Positions 27,470 to 35,538 of a stretch of 64,000 bases of DNA are shown here, in pieces. Both the position numbers and the translations under genes were made by a program. Where the stretch lies: positions 310,001-374,000 of the forward strand of contig JADGEL010000001.1 of assembly GCA_016744415.1 (NCBI GenBank). The letters run 5' to 3'. Origin of the DNA: Flavobacteriaceae bacterium (lineage in GTDB: Bacteria; Bacteroidota; Bacteroidia; Flavobacteriales; Flavobacteriaceae). A model generated the notes under the pieces. The model saw only the letters and a program-made list of their open reading frames with translations, searched no databases and had not been told where the DNA came from. Each line of letters starts with the position of its first letter. The first letter of the stretch is position 1.

Positions 27470-27568
27470 TTATTCAACAACAATAGTTTGCTGTGCCTTT
27501 TCACCATTAACTGTAGTAACATGTACCACATATATTCCAGTTTTTAGAGACAACCCATTAATATTACT
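27470..27568 (-). pseudogene. Relic of a T9SS C-terminal sorting domain
   Basis: Reading the minus strand back from a TAA stop at 27472-27470 gives 32 residues, SNINGLSLKTGIYVVHVTTV followed by NGEKAQQTIVVE, then an in-frame TGA. This is the conserved end of a type A T9SS sorting domain (hydrophobic, Lys-Thr-Gly-Ile-Tyr, beta strands, basic/acidic tail). No start or upstream coding sequence survives, so it is the tail of a deleted secreted-protein gene. Confidence 0.7.
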
Positions 27569-27805
27569 TCATAGATAGTTCACCTTTAATACACCTCAGT
27601 TCACCTCAATGCACCAAACCTTTTTTTCTAAGTAAGAAATAATCGTATGTTTCCAAATAAATTAGCAGTCTGTTTTCATAAATGGTAGGTTTCAAATATA
27701 ACTTCAATCTCTCCTGTAAGGTTTCAAAAACCTTGTAGGTATTGTTTTAAAAATCAAACACAAAACATTTCAAAAAAACATCTACTAAACTCTTATTTAA
27801 TAAAG
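27569..27805. other. Non-coding stretch with short repeats before lepA
   Basis: No coding frame is apparent. It holds two copies of AGTTCACCT (27577 and 27598), each followed by an AAT-x-CACC pattern, and a 27-base hairpin at 27713-27739 built on AAGGTTT/AAACCTT with a CAA loop. Confidence 0.5.
27713..27739. repeat. Short palindromic hairpin element
   Basis: AAGGTTT and AAACCTT pair perfectly around a 3-base loop, with imperfect outer pairing of CCTG.. and ..TAGG. No T tract follows, so it is unlikely to be a standard terminator. It may be a REP-type element, but no second copy occurs in this window. Confidence 0.45.
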
Positions 27806-27813
27806 TATATTTG
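27806..27813 (+). promoter_or_regulatory. Promoter -7 element of lepA
   Basis: TATATTTG matches TAnnTTTG, 30 bases upstream of the lepA ATG. Confidence 0.55.
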
Positions 27814-27843
27814 CAAATCTTAATTGGAAGCAAAAAAAAGTAG

Positions 27844-29640
27844 ATGAAGCACATTAGAAATTTTTGCATAATAGCACATATCGATCACGGTAAGAGCACA
27901 CTTGCCGATCGTTTGTTAGATTATACTGGTACCGTAACTGAGCGTGAAAAACAAGACCAACTACTAGATAGTATGGACTTAGAACGCGAGCGTGGTATCA
28001 CAATTAAATCGCACGCCATCCAAATGGAATATACGTTTGAAGGGCAAGAATATGTACTAAATTTAATTGACACTCCTGGTCATGTAGATTTCTCATACGA
28101 AGTTTCTCGTTCTATTGCTGCTTGTGAAGGCGCGCTTTTAATTGTTGATGCTGCTCAGAGTATTCAGGCGCAAACAATTTCTAATTTATACTTGGCATTA
28201 GAGAATGATTTAGAGATAATTCCGGTATTAAATAAAGTAGATTTACCAAGTGCAAATCCAGAAGAGGTTACTGATGATATTGTTGATTTATTAGGTTGTG
28301 ACTCTAAAGAAGTGATTCATGCAAGTGGTAAAACTGGGTTTGGTGTTGATAATATTTTAAAAGCTATTATTGAACGGATTCCAGCACCAAAAGGTGATGT
28401 AAATGCGCCACTACAAGCTTTGATTTTTGATTCTGTTTACAATACTTTTAGAGGAATTGAAACTTATTTTAGAGTTTTTAATGGGGAGATTAAAAAAGGA
28501 CAAAACATAAAATTTGTTGCGACAGACAATGAATATTTTGCTGATGAAGTTGGTACATTAAAGTTAGAGCAGGTGATAAAAAAATCTGTAAAAGCCGGCG
28601 ATGTTGGTTATTTAATAACAGGAATTAAAACTGCCAAAGAAGTAAAAGTTGGTGACACCATTACTGATGCTAAAAACCCTACTACCAATATTGTAGAAGG
28701 CTTTGAAGATGTAAAACCTATGGTGTTTGCTGGGATTTACCCAGTAGATACCGAAGATTATGAAGAGTTAAGAAACTCGATGGAAAAGCTACAACTAAAT
28801 GATGCTTCGTTGGTTTTTCAACCAGAAAGCTCTGCCGCATTAGGTTTTGGATTCCGTTGTGGGTTCTTAGGAATGCTACATATGGAGATCATTCAAGAAC
28901 GCTTAGAGCGTGAGTTTAATATGACTGTGATTACCACGGTTCCAAATGTTTCGTACCACGCATTTACAAATAAAAACCCTGATGATGCTTTTATTTTAAA
29001 TAACCCATCAGATTTACCAGACCCTTCAACAATTAACAGGATTGAAGAGCCATATATCAAAGCAACTATCATTACAAAATCAGATTTTGTTGGGAATGTA
29101 ATGTCTCTTTGCATTGAAAAAAGAGGAATGATTACCAATCAAACTTATTTGACAACAAATCGTGTTGAACTAACTTTTGATATGCCTTTAGCTGAAATTG
29201 TATTTGATTTTTATGATCGATTAAAAACGGTTTCTAAAGGTTATGCTTCTTTTGATTATTCGCCAATTGGAAAGCGTGAATCTAAATTAGTGCGCTTGGA
29301 TATTTTACTAAACGGAAGTTCTGTAGATGCTCTTTCTGCGTTAATTCATGCAGATAATGCACAACATATTGGGAAGAAAATGTGTGAAAAGTTGAAAGAA
29401 TTAATTCCTCGTCAGCAGTTTGACATTCCAATTCAAGCAGCTGTTGGAGCTAAAATTATTTCTAGAGAAACTATTAAAGCCTTACGTAAAGATGTAACTG
29501 CCAAATGTTATGGTGGAGATATTTCTCGTAAACGTAAGCTTCTTGAAAAACAGAAAAAAGGTAAAAAACGAATGCGTCAAGTAGGGAATGTAGAAATACC
29601 CCAACAAGCATTTATGGCTGTGTTGAAATTAAACGATTAA
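27844..29640 (+). CDS. lepA: Elongation factor 4 (LepA), ribosomal back-translocase GTPase
   Basis: 598 residues, the usual length. The GTPase motifs are [15 protein letters not shown] (G1), [10 protein letters not shown] (G2), DTPGHVDF (G3) and NKVDLP (G4). EF-G-like domains II, III and V follow, then the LepA-specific C-terminal domain ([20 protein letters not shown] ... [20 protein letters not shown]). It assists ribosomes stalled or misassembled, in the cytoplasm. Alone on its transcript as far as can be seen. Confidence 0.97.
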   Translation: MKHIRNFCIIAHIDHGKSTLADRLLDYTGTVTEREKQDQLLDSMDLERERGITIKSHAIQMEYTFEGQEYVLNLIDTPGHVDFSYEVSRSIAACEGALLIVDAAQSIQAQTISNLYLALENDLEIIPVLNKVDLPSANPEEVTDDIVDLLGCDSKEVIHASGKTGFGVDNILKAIIERIPAPKGDVNAPLQALIFDSVYNTFRGIETYFRVFNGEIKKGQNIKFVATDNEYFADEVGTLKLEQVIKKSVKAGDVGYLITGIKTAKEVKVGDTITDAKNPTTNIVEGFEDVKPMVFAGIYPVDTEDYEELRNSMEKLQLNDASLVFQPESSAALGFGFRCGFLGMLHMEIIQERLEREFNMTVITTVPNVSYHAFTNKNPDDAFILNNPSDLPDPSTINRIEEPYIKATIITKSDFVGNVMSLCIEKRGMITNQTYLTTNRVELTFDMPLAEIVFDFYDRLKTVSKGYASFDYSPIGKRESKLVRLDILLNGSSVDALSALIHADNAQHIGKKMCEKLKELIPRQQFDIPIQAAVGAKIISRETIKALRKDVTAKCYGGDISRKRKLLEKQKKGKKRMRQVGNVEIPQQAFMAVLKLND

Positions 29641-29668
29641 TAACCTATACCCTCATATTGTTTTTTAG

Positions 29669-29809
29669 CTCCTGCTAAAATATTTGATTTACCTTTCATT
29701 TAGGGTAGATAAAATTCCCGTTGATACCGAAATGGAAGGTCCAAAAAATATTATTGATAACTATTTGATAGGTTTAGTCAATTTTGCGACCACTCATATT
29801 ACAGGTTAA
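29669..29809 (+). pseudogene. Possible C-terminal gene relic
   Basis: Between lepA and the DinB-like gene, an open frame without a usable start ends in TAA at 29807. Its second half, VDKIPVDTEMEGPKNIID followed by NYLIGLVNFATTHITG, has protein-like composition unlike the surrounding A/T-rich DNA. It could be the tail of a deleted gene. I do not recognise the family, and the shortness leaves chance possible. Confidence 0.35.
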
Positions 29810-29847
29810 TAATTTTTAACCTTAAATTCTAACTTAAACTTATCATT

Positions 29848-30390
29848 ATGAAAAAATCCATCCTATTTCTTATAGCGATTTTACTAATTGCTATAAGCAC
29901 AAATGCCCAAGACATTTATGATTTCAAAACATCTTTTATCAGCGTTTTAGAAAATGCAAAAGCATATACTATAGAAGTTGCAGAAACAATGCCAGCAGAA
30001 GATTATACTTTCAAAGCAGCCGATTCCGTAAGAACTTTTGGCGAACAAATGGCACATATTGGTATGTCGTCAATGTTTATAGTTACCAAACTTTTAAAAG
30101 GCGAAGACATGCCAGAAAGCAAAGTAACTGAACAAGAAATTGGTGCATCAAAAGAGAAAACAATTGAATTGCTTAACATGTCTTTTGATAATGTAATTTC
30201 ATCGTTAAAAGAAATGGATGATGAAGACTTACAAGAAAAATTTATTCTATTCTTTAGACCAGAAAAACCTGAGTATACTAAATTAGAAGGATTTATCTTT
30301 TTAAGAGATCACATAACACATCACCGAGGACAAGCAATTGTTTATTTGAGAATGAAAGGACAAAAAGCTCCACAGTTTAGAGCCTTCTAA
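29848..30390 (+). CDS. Secreted DinB-like family protein
   Basis: 180 residues with a signal peptide (ILFLIAILLIAISTNAQ). The mature part is a four-helix bundle of the DinB/YfiT type with likely metal-binding histidines in FGEQMAHIGMSSMF (His ~73) and LRDHITHHRGQAIVYL (His-x-x-His-His, ~150). DinB-like proteins are often thiol-dependent metal enzymes, but secreted members of Bacteroidetes have no settled function. The histidine spacing fits the family. Stands alone; a minus-strand small RNA candidate ends just beyond its stop. Confidence 0.85.
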   Translation: MKKSILFLIAILLIAISTNAQDIYDFKTSFISVLENAKAYTIEVAETMPAEDYTFKAADSVRTFGEQMAHIGMSSMFIVTKLLKGEDMPESKVTEQEIGASKEKTIELLNMSFDNVISSLKEMDDEDLQEKFILFFRPEKPEYTKLEGFIFLRDHITHHRGQAIVYLRMKGQKAPQFRAF

Positions 30391-30413
30391 TTTTTTCATA
30401 AAATGAATAGCAT

Positions 30414-30481
30414 AAAAAAACCCATCTAATTTCTTAGATGGGAAAATTGCTATGAAAAAGAAAGTAGGATTTGACTCCTAC
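30414..30481 (-). ncRNA. Candidate independently transcribed small RNA
   Basis: On the minus strand, a TATATTTG promoter element is followed by ~65 bases with no gene. These form hairpin 1 (GTAGGA, loop GTCAAA, TCCTAC), a U-rich linker containing CATAGCAATTTT, and hairpin 2 (CCCATCTAA, loop GAAA, TTAGATGGG) with a run of seven T's, a complete rho-independent terminator. No protein gene lies downstream on that strand: the next sequence is the 3' end of the convergent DinB-like gene. This is the structure of a stand-alone sRNA. Flavobacterial sRNA motifs such as Flavo-1 exist, and this may be one; I cannot test that here. The 5' end is estimated from the promoter. Confidence 0.6.
30421..30442 (-). 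terminator. Terminator of the candidate small RNA
   Basis: A 9-bp perfect stem CCCATCTAA/TTAGATGGG with a 4-base loop. The T tract follows it only on the minus strand; on the plus strand the hairpin is followed by AAAATTGC, so it does not look like a terminator for the DinB-like gene. Confidence 0.75.
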
Positions 30482-30486
30482 AGGTG

Positions 30487-30515
30487 CAAATATACGATGA
30501 GTTTTGAAATAGCAA
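30487..30515 (-). promoter_or_regulatory. Promoter of the candidate small RNA
   Basis: On the minus strand, TTG (30515-30513), an 18-base spacer and TATATTTG (30494-30487) fit the Bacteroidetes -33/-7 arrangement. Initiation is expected near 30481. Confidence 0.6.
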
Positions 30516-30543
30516 GCATTCTTTAACAAGTTATTTTGGCTTT

Positions 30544-30557
30544 CTCAAACGTTTGAG
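30544..30557. promoter_or_regulatory. Perfect 14-bp palindrome resembling a LacI-family operator
   Basis: CTCAAACGTTTGAG is a perfect palindrome with the central CG step and AAACGTTT core typical of LacI/PurR/CcpA-type operators. It lies between the small RNA promoter (minus strand) and the metallophosphoesterase gene (plus strand), so it could control either. Confidence 0.45.
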
Positions 30558-30641
30558 TTGATGAAAATATATGATTTAACATATTTTTAAGATAGTACTT
30601 GTATTATTTATAACTTCGTGCTCAACTTAAAAAACATTGTT

Positions 30642-31556
30642 TTGAAAATATCGAATTATAAATACCTCCTTCTTTTTACCCTAGCATTAGGTGTGACTAA
30701 TTGTAAAAAAGAAACTTCTACAGAATCATTTTCGATTGGAATCATATCCGATTGTCAATATTGTGATTGTGATATAAGGTTCGTCGGTGGTGCTGATCGT
30801 TATTATAGAAAAGCACCTCAAAGGCTGCATAATGCAGTTGCCGAATTAAACAAGCATGATTTAAAGTTTACAATTCATTTAGGAGATTTCATTGATCAAG
30901 ATTTTAAGAGCTTTGATTCAATTAATCCAATTTGGGATAAACTAAAATCTAAATCATATCACGTTTTAGGAAACCATGATTTTTCGGTAGCTGATAGTCT
31001 AAAAAACAAAGTTCCAAACAAGATGGGATTAACAAATCGCTATTATAGCTTTGAATTAAACAATTGGAAATTTATTGTATTGGACGGAAACAATGTTAGC
31101 CTTTATGGTGCCCCTACTACTAAAAAATTAAAAGAAGCTGAAGAACTATTGGCTGAAGTAACAAAAGACTCTTTGTTGTATGCCAAATTTTATAACGGTG
31201 CATTAGGCTCTGAACAACTGACTTGGGTAAAAACAGAACTAGAAAATGCTAAAACTAATAATTTAAATGTGTGTTTCTTTAACCATTTTCCTGCTAGTCC
31301 CATGACAAAACTAAACTTTTGGGATAAAGATGCATTTTTAACATTGGTTAAAGATTATGACAATGTAAAATTATACTTGAACGGACATGACCATGCTGGT
31401 GCTTATGACGAAGTTAATGGAGTGCATTATGTAACTTTTAAAGGAATGGTTGATACCGAAAACACTAACACTTTTGCTTCAATTAAATTTACAAAAGATA
31501 GTGCTTTTGTACAAGGATATGGAAGAGAAGAAAATAGACGTTTAAAGTTAAAATAA
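30642..31556 (+). CDS. Calcineurin-like metallophosphoesterase (ADP-ribose/CDP-alcohol diphosphatase-like)
   Basis: About 304 residues, probably a lipoprotein (LLLFTLALGVTNCKKE). Metal-binding motifs are IISDCQYCDCD, IHLGDFIDQD, VLGNHDFSV, NVCFFNHFP and LYLNGHDHAGAY, the standard metallophosphoesterase set. The segment DRYYRKAPQRL after the first motif resembles Mn-dependent ADP-ribose/CDP-alcohol diphosphatases, so cleavage of nucleoside diphosphate derivatives outside the cytoplasm is inferred. A GTG 24 bases upstream (30618) is an alternative start; TTG 30642 gives a more normal signal peptide. A strong terminator follows. Confidence 0.85.
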   Translation: MKISNYKYLLLFTLALGVTNCKKETSTESFSIGIISDCQYCDCDIRFVGGADRYYRKAPQRLHNAVAELNKHDLKFTIHLGDFIDQDFKSFDSINPIWDKLKSKSYHVLGNHDFSVADSLKNKVPNKMGLTNRYYSFELNNWKFIVLDGNNVSLYGAPTTKKLKEAEELLAEVTKDSLLYAKFYNGALGSEQLTWVKTELENAKTNNLNVCFFNHFPASPMTKLNFWDKDAFLTLVKDYDNVKLYLNGHDHAGAYDEVNGVHYVTFKGMVDTENTNTFASIKFTKDSAFVQGYGREENRRLKLK

Positions 31557-31570
31557 TTAAAAATGCAAAT

Positions 31571-31607
31571 AAAAATGTCTGAGACTATACTAGTCTCAGA
31601 CATTTTT
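31571..31607. terminator. Strong bidirectional terminator between the phosphoesterase gene and ssb
   Basis: A perfect 17-bp stem (core TGTCTGAGACTA with its complement) around a 3-base loop TAC, with A and T tracts at the ends. It separates two convergent genes. Confidence 0.9.
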
Positions 31608-31625
31608 TCATAGCAATTATCCTAA

Positions 31626-31964
31626 TTAATTTTTGCTTCCCAACATCAATAATTCATTACACACCACCTCGGTGATATATCTTTTGTTGCCTTCTTTATC
31701 GTCATACGATCTAGTGGTAAGTTTCCCTTCAACAGCAACTTGGTTTCCTTTTTCTAAATACTTTTCTACAATTTCGGCAGTTTTGTTCCAAGCTACAATA
31801 TTAGTCCATTGTGTGTCTGTTACTTTTTCTCCTTGCGAATTTTTGTAGGTTTCATTTGTAGCAATGGAGAATTTTGCTAATTTCTTTCCTGACTCCAGGG
31901 TAATAATTTCTGGACTGTTTCCTAAATTACCGATTAACTGAACTTTGTTTCTTAACGTACTCAT
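31626..31964 (-). CDS. ssb: Single-stranded DNA-binding protein, short form
   Basis: 112 residues of OB fold: MSTLRNKVQLIGNLGNSPEI, KLAKFSIATNETYKNSQGEK, TQWTNIVAWNKTAEIVEKYL and KGNQVAVEGKLTTRSYDDKE. The longer reading frame from 32012 adds 16 residues without support; MSTLRNKVQLIG is the family start. The protein ends NELLMLGSKN and lacks the disordered linker and acidic ..DIPF tail that recruits partner proteins, so it is probably an accessory SSB and not the main replication SSB. Monocistronic. Confidence 0.9.
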   Translation of the reverse strand: MSTLRNKVQLIGNLGNSPEIITLESGKKLAKFSIATNETYKNSQGEKVTDTQWTNIVAWNKTAEIVEKYLEKGNQVAVEGKLTTRSYDDKEGNKRYITEVVCNELLMLGSKN

Positions 31965-32132
31965 AAGATAAGGTTTTAAATGATTAATAATTTTATTTGT
32001 CACTATTGACACTGCAAAGATGTTATAGTTTTGAAATTAAATGCGGTTATTAAACGGTTACTTTCGGTAGTAAATAGATTTTTCCGACTACGTTCAATTA
32101 AATTTTTACATGATAAATCATTTATTGTTTTC

Positions 32133-32140
32133 TATCTTTG
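32133..32140 (+). promoter_or_regulatory. Promoter -7 element deciding the start of the DUF255 gene
   Basis: TATCTTTG matches TAnnTTTG and lies downstream of the first in-frame ATG (32110) but 14 bases before the ATG at 32155, so the latter is the start. Confidence 0.6.
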
Positions 32141-32154
32141 AAAAAACACATTCA

Positions 32155-34278
32155 ATGTACCGTATCTTAATCGCACTAATTTTTACAACAATTTTTTTAT
32201 CAAGTTGTAATAGTCAAACAAAAAAAGAAATGACAAATCATACATATACCAACGACCTTATCAATGAAACAAGTCCCTATTTATTACAGCATGCTCATAA
32301 TCCTGTAGATTGGAAAGCTTGGAATAAAGAAGCATTAGATTTGGCAAAAAAGGAAGATAAACTCATTATTATTTCGGTGGGTTATGCTGCGTGTCATTGG
32401 TGCCATGTGATGGAGCATGAGAGTTTCGAAAACGATTCTGTCGCTAAAATCATGAATGATAATTTTATCAGTATTAAAATTGATAGAGAAGAAAGACCAG
32501 ACATTGACCAAGTATATATGGATGCTGTACAAATGATGAATGGTAGTGGCGGATGGCCTTTAAATTGTATTACGTTACCAGATGGTCGCCCTATTTTTGG
32601 AGGTACCTATTTTCCAAAAGATCAATGGATAAATGTGCTAAATCAACTTTCTGATTTGTATCAAAATGATCCTAAAAAAGCAATTCAATTTGCTGAGAAT
32701 GTTGCTAACGGATTAAAAGAAAGAGCGCTCATTACCGTAAATACAAACGAAGCTGTTTTTTCAAAAAATGATATTGAAATTGCTGTTGATGCTTGGGAAG
32801 ATAAAATGGATAAAAAATTAGGTGGTGCTAAACAAGAAAGGAATAAATTTCCACTTCCTAATAATTTTCAATTCTTATTACGCTATGGATTTCAAGATCA
32901 AAATGAAAAAATTTTAAACTATACAAATACCACGTTGACTCAAATGGCTTATGGCGGGATTTACGATCAAATAGGTGGAGGGTTTGCGCGTTATTCTACC
33001 GATAAAAAATGGCATATCCCTCATTTTGAAAAGATGCTATACGACAATGGTCAGTTGGTGAGTTTATATGCTGATGCCTATTTAGCTACTAAAAATGATT
33101 TGTACAAAGAAACTGTTTTTGAAACCTTAGAATTTATAGAACGAGAATTAATGAATGACGAAGGTGCTTTTTATTCTTCATTAGATGCCGATAGTAATAC
33201 TCCCAAAGGTGAGCTTGAAGAAGGTGCTTTCTATGTATGGGTCAAAAAAGAGTTAAAAGATATCATTGGTTCAGATTATGATTTGTTTGCAGATTATTAT
33301 AATGTAAATTCATACGGTCACTGGGAAAAAGAAAATTATGTCCTCATCAGAGATTCCTCAGATAAAAAATTTGCAAAAAAGCATGATTTATCAATTGAAG
33401 ACTTAAAGAAGAAAGTCAAAACTTGGAAAAAAGTATTGCTAAAAGAACGCGCTAAAAAAGAACGTCCACGATTGGATGATAAAACGTTGACGTCTTGGAA
33501 TGGAATTATGCTAAAAGGATATATAGATGCCTATCGCGTTTTTGACAATTCGCATTATTTAGATATCGCACTAAAAAATGCACACTTTATCACTTCTAAA
33601 CAATTGCGAAATGATGGTGGATTAAATCATAATTACAAAAACGGAATAAGTAATATCAATGCGCATTTAGAAGATTATGCTGCGGTCATTGATGCCTTTA
33701 TTGCTTTATATGAAGTGACTTTGGATGAGCAATGGTTACACACAGCAAAGCAATTAACTGATTATACTTTTGATCACTTTTTTGATGACACTAGCAAATT
33801 ATTCTTCTTTACGTCTAATGAAGATGAAAGCCTAATTACCCGAAATATTGAGTTGAATGACAATGTGATTCCCGCTTCAAATTCTATGATGGCTCGGAAC
33901 TTAGCTAAACTCAGCCATTACTTTTCAAATGCTTACTATTTAAAAACAAGCAAGCAAATGCTAAACAATGTAAAAGAGTCTATTGTAAATTATCCTGCTG
34001 GATATTCTAATTGGCTACAATTGATGAGTGATTTTTCTAGTAATTATTATGAGGTTGCCATTTCTGGACCAGATGCTATTTCTAAATTAAAAGAAATCAA
34101 TCAAACTTATATTCCAAATAAATTAATTGCAGGATCAACAAAAGTAAGTCAACTCCCTTTGATGCAAGATCGGTTTAATGATGATGAAACTTTTATTTAT
34201 ATTTGTGTAGATGGAGCTTGTCAAATACCTGTAACAGAGGTTAAAAGTGCGTTGAATCAAATAAGCAAACATTTTTAA
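32155..34278 (+). CDS. DUF255 thioredoxin-fold/six-hairpin protein (YyaL/SPATA20-like), lipoprotein
   Basis: About 707 residues. N-terminal lipoprotein signal (ALIFTTIFLSSCNSQ); then the DUF255 thioredoxin-like domain beginning NETSPYLLQHAHNPVDW with a CxxC in YAACHWCHVMEHESF; then a long (alpha/alpha)6 barrel related to N-acylglucosamine epimerases and glycosidases (GGIYDQIGGGFARYSTDKKW, HFEKMLYDNGQL, TSWNGIMLKGYIDA). The family is widespread but its reaction is not settled. I chose ATG 32155 because a promoter element lies between it and the upstream ATG and because it gives a proper lipobox. Confidence 0.9.
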   Translation: MYRILIALIFTTIFLSSCNSQTKKEMTNHTYTNDLINETSPYLLQHAHNPVDWKAWNKEALDLAKKEDKLIIISVGYAACHWCHVMEHESFENDSVAKIMNDNFISIKIDREERPDIDQVYMDAVQMMNGSGGWPLNCITLPDGRPIFGGTYFPKDQWINVLNQLSDLYQNDPKKAIQFAENVANGLKERALITVNTNEAVFSKNDIEIAVDAWEDKMDKKLGGAKQERNKFPLPNNFQFLLRYGFQDQNEKILNYTNTTLTQMAYGGIYDQIGGGFARYSTDKKWHIPHFEKMLYDNGQLVSLYADAYLATKNDLYKETVFETLEFIERELMNDEGAFYSSLDADSNTPKGELEEGAFYVWVKKELKDIIGSDYDLFADYYNVNSYGHWEKENYVLIRDSSDKKFAKKHDLSIEDLKKKVKTWKKVLLKERAKKERPRLDDKTLTSWNGIMLKGYIDAYRVFDNSHYLDIALKNAHFITSKQLRNDGGLNHNYKNGISNINAHLEDYAAVIDAFIALYEVTLDEQWLHTAKQLTDYTFDHFFDDTSKLFFFTSNEDESLITRNIELNDNVIPASNSMMARNLAKLSHYFSNAYYLKTSKQMLNNVKESIVNYPAGYSNWLQLMSDFSSNYYEVAISGPDAISKLKEINQTYIPNKLIAGSTKVSQLPLMQDRFNDDETFIYICVDGACQIPVTEVKSALNQISKHF

Positions 34279-34289
34279 ACCAATTAATT

Positions 34290-34646
34290 ATGTATATAGT
34301 ACAAACATTTTTTATCGCCTTAGTGGCATTTTTACACATCTATTTTATGATTTTAGAAATGTTTTTATGGACTAAACCAAAAGGCCTAAAAGCATTTGGA
34401 CTTAAAAAAGAATTTGCCGAAGAGTCTAAAGTGCTAGCTGCCAACCAAGGATTGTACAATGGCTTTTTAGCTGCAGGATTAATCTATGCAATCATTACAA
34501 AAGAAATGCAATTTGCTATTTTCTTTTTAATTTGTGTTGTTATTGCCGGAATCTATGGTGCCTACTCTACTAAAAAAATCAAATTGTTTTATATACAATC
34601 TATACCTGCACTAATTGGGTTGGGATTGTTGTTGGTTTCATTTTAA
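34290..34646 (+). CDS. DUF1304 family membrane protein
   Basis: 118 residues with four transmembrane helices (FFIALVAFLHIYFMILEMFL, then NGFLAAGLIYAIITKEM, then FAIFFLICVVIAGIYGAYS, then IQSIPALIGLGLLLVSF). EMFLWTKPKG and LAANQGLYNGFLA are characteristic of the DUF1304 family. Starts 11 bases after the DUF255 gene and is probably cotranscribed with it. Function unknown. Confidence 0.88.
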   Translation: MYIVQTFFIALVAFLHIYFMILEMFLWTKPKGLKAFGLKKEFAEESKVLAANQGLYNGFLAAGLIYAIITKEMQFAIFFLICVVIAGIYGAYSTKKIKLFYIQSIPALIGLGLLLVSF

Positions 34647-34723
34647 ATTTTGAATAAAAAGGATATAACAACTATACTTATTTCTATTTAACTATTTTTG
34701 AAAACTACCTAAACTAGTTTTAA

Positions 34724-35383
34724 ATGAATAAATTTTTACTATTTACAATAATCTTCTCTCTATCAATTAACAGCTTTTCCCAAGATTATTTTATAATTAA
34801 AAACGACACTACTTTTTGTAACAAACTAAAATATACCACATCTTCTCAAGGATATTTAAAAAAATTAGAATTCATAAATTTATCTGGAATTGAAACAACT
34901 CTTAAAGGAAAGAAAAATGTTTCTGACGTAAGTACTATTTATCTTAAAGGAAATACTTTTGACAAAATCCCCCTTAAAGCTAGCAAACCTAAAAGTTATG
35001 TTCGGTTTACAAAAAGGGTTGTTGATGGAAAGTTGAAAGTTTACTTGATGCGACAAAAAACGATTACGACAATTAGGCCAACATCTTCAACTAAAATAGC
35101 TCCAAATACAACTTTAGTTACTCATTATGGTCCTGAAAAAGGAGCCGCAGGTAATTATCGCTTTTTTATTAAACTTCCTAATGGAACATTTTATAAGGTT
35201 AATAAAAAAAAGAATATTGAAAAATATATTGAACCATATTTACTAAAATGTGAAGAATTTAAAAAACAATTTAAAGGTTTTCATTTTGATCGCGCAAAGT
35301 TTGCCGCAAAAGGCTCCTCTCTAGATGAAAATGAACAACATTTTATTGAACAAATAGAGCTTTATAATTCACTTTGTAATTAA
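34724..35383 (+). CDS. Secreted protein of unknown function
   Basis: 219 residues with a signal peptide (LLFTIIFSLSINSFSQ). The mature protein is basic with beta-rich stretches (YLMRQKTITTIRPTSSTKI) and two cysteines near the ends (CNKL and YLLKCEEFKKQ). No family recognised. A TATTTTTG element at 34693-34700 lies 23 bases upstream and probably drives it alone. Confidence 0.7.
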   Translation: MNKFLLFTIIFSLSINSFSQDYFIIKNDTTFCNKLKYTTSSQGYLKKLEFINLSGIETTLKGKKNVSDVSTIYLKGNTFDKIPLKASKPKSYVRFTKRVVDGKLKVYLMRQKTITTIRPTSSTKIAPNTTLVTHYGPEKGAAGNYRFFIKLPNGTFYKVNKKKNIEKYIEPYLLKCEEFKKQFKGFHFDRAKFAAKGSSLDENEQHFIEQIELYNSLCN

Positions 35384-35470
35384 TCTATTTTTCTAGCAGT
35401 GTTTGACATTTCTACCAAAAAAACATAACACACACACATTTCCTACCACTGTAATCTTTTTTATCTAAAT

Positions 35471-35484
35471 ATGATTTAAGTCAT
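35471..35484. promoter_or_regulatory. Crp/Fnr-type binding site upstream of the secreted protein gene
   Basis: ATGATTTAAGTCAT is an interrupted palindrome (ATGA, 6 bases, TCAT) of the kind bound by Crp/Fnr regulators. It is centred about 42 bases upstream of the expected transcription start, the position used by class II activators. Confidence 0.5.
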
Positions 35485-35506
35485 AATTCACTAGAACCCA
35501 ATGCGG

Positions 35507-35514
35507 TAATTTTG
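35507..35514 (+). promoter_or_regulatory. Promoter -7 element of the secreted protein gene
   Basis: TAATTTTG matches TAnnTTTG; the ATG follows 24 bases later. The Crp/Fnr-like box lies where the -33 element would be, and no TTTG is present there, so the promoter may depend on an activator. Confidence 0.5.
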
Positions 35515-35538
35515 CTGTAATATTAAATTTTACATCAA

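Noticed and set aside
30453-30527. Short plus-strand ORF of 24 codons starting MKKKVGFDSYRCKY
   Set aside because: It lies across the minus-strand sRNA candidate and its promoter. No ribosome-binding or promoter evidence on that strand; kept out in favour of the sRNA.
32110-32154. Upstream ATG for the DUF255 gene
   Set aside because: A TAnnTTTG element lies downstream of it; the ATG at 32155 also gives a proper lipobox.
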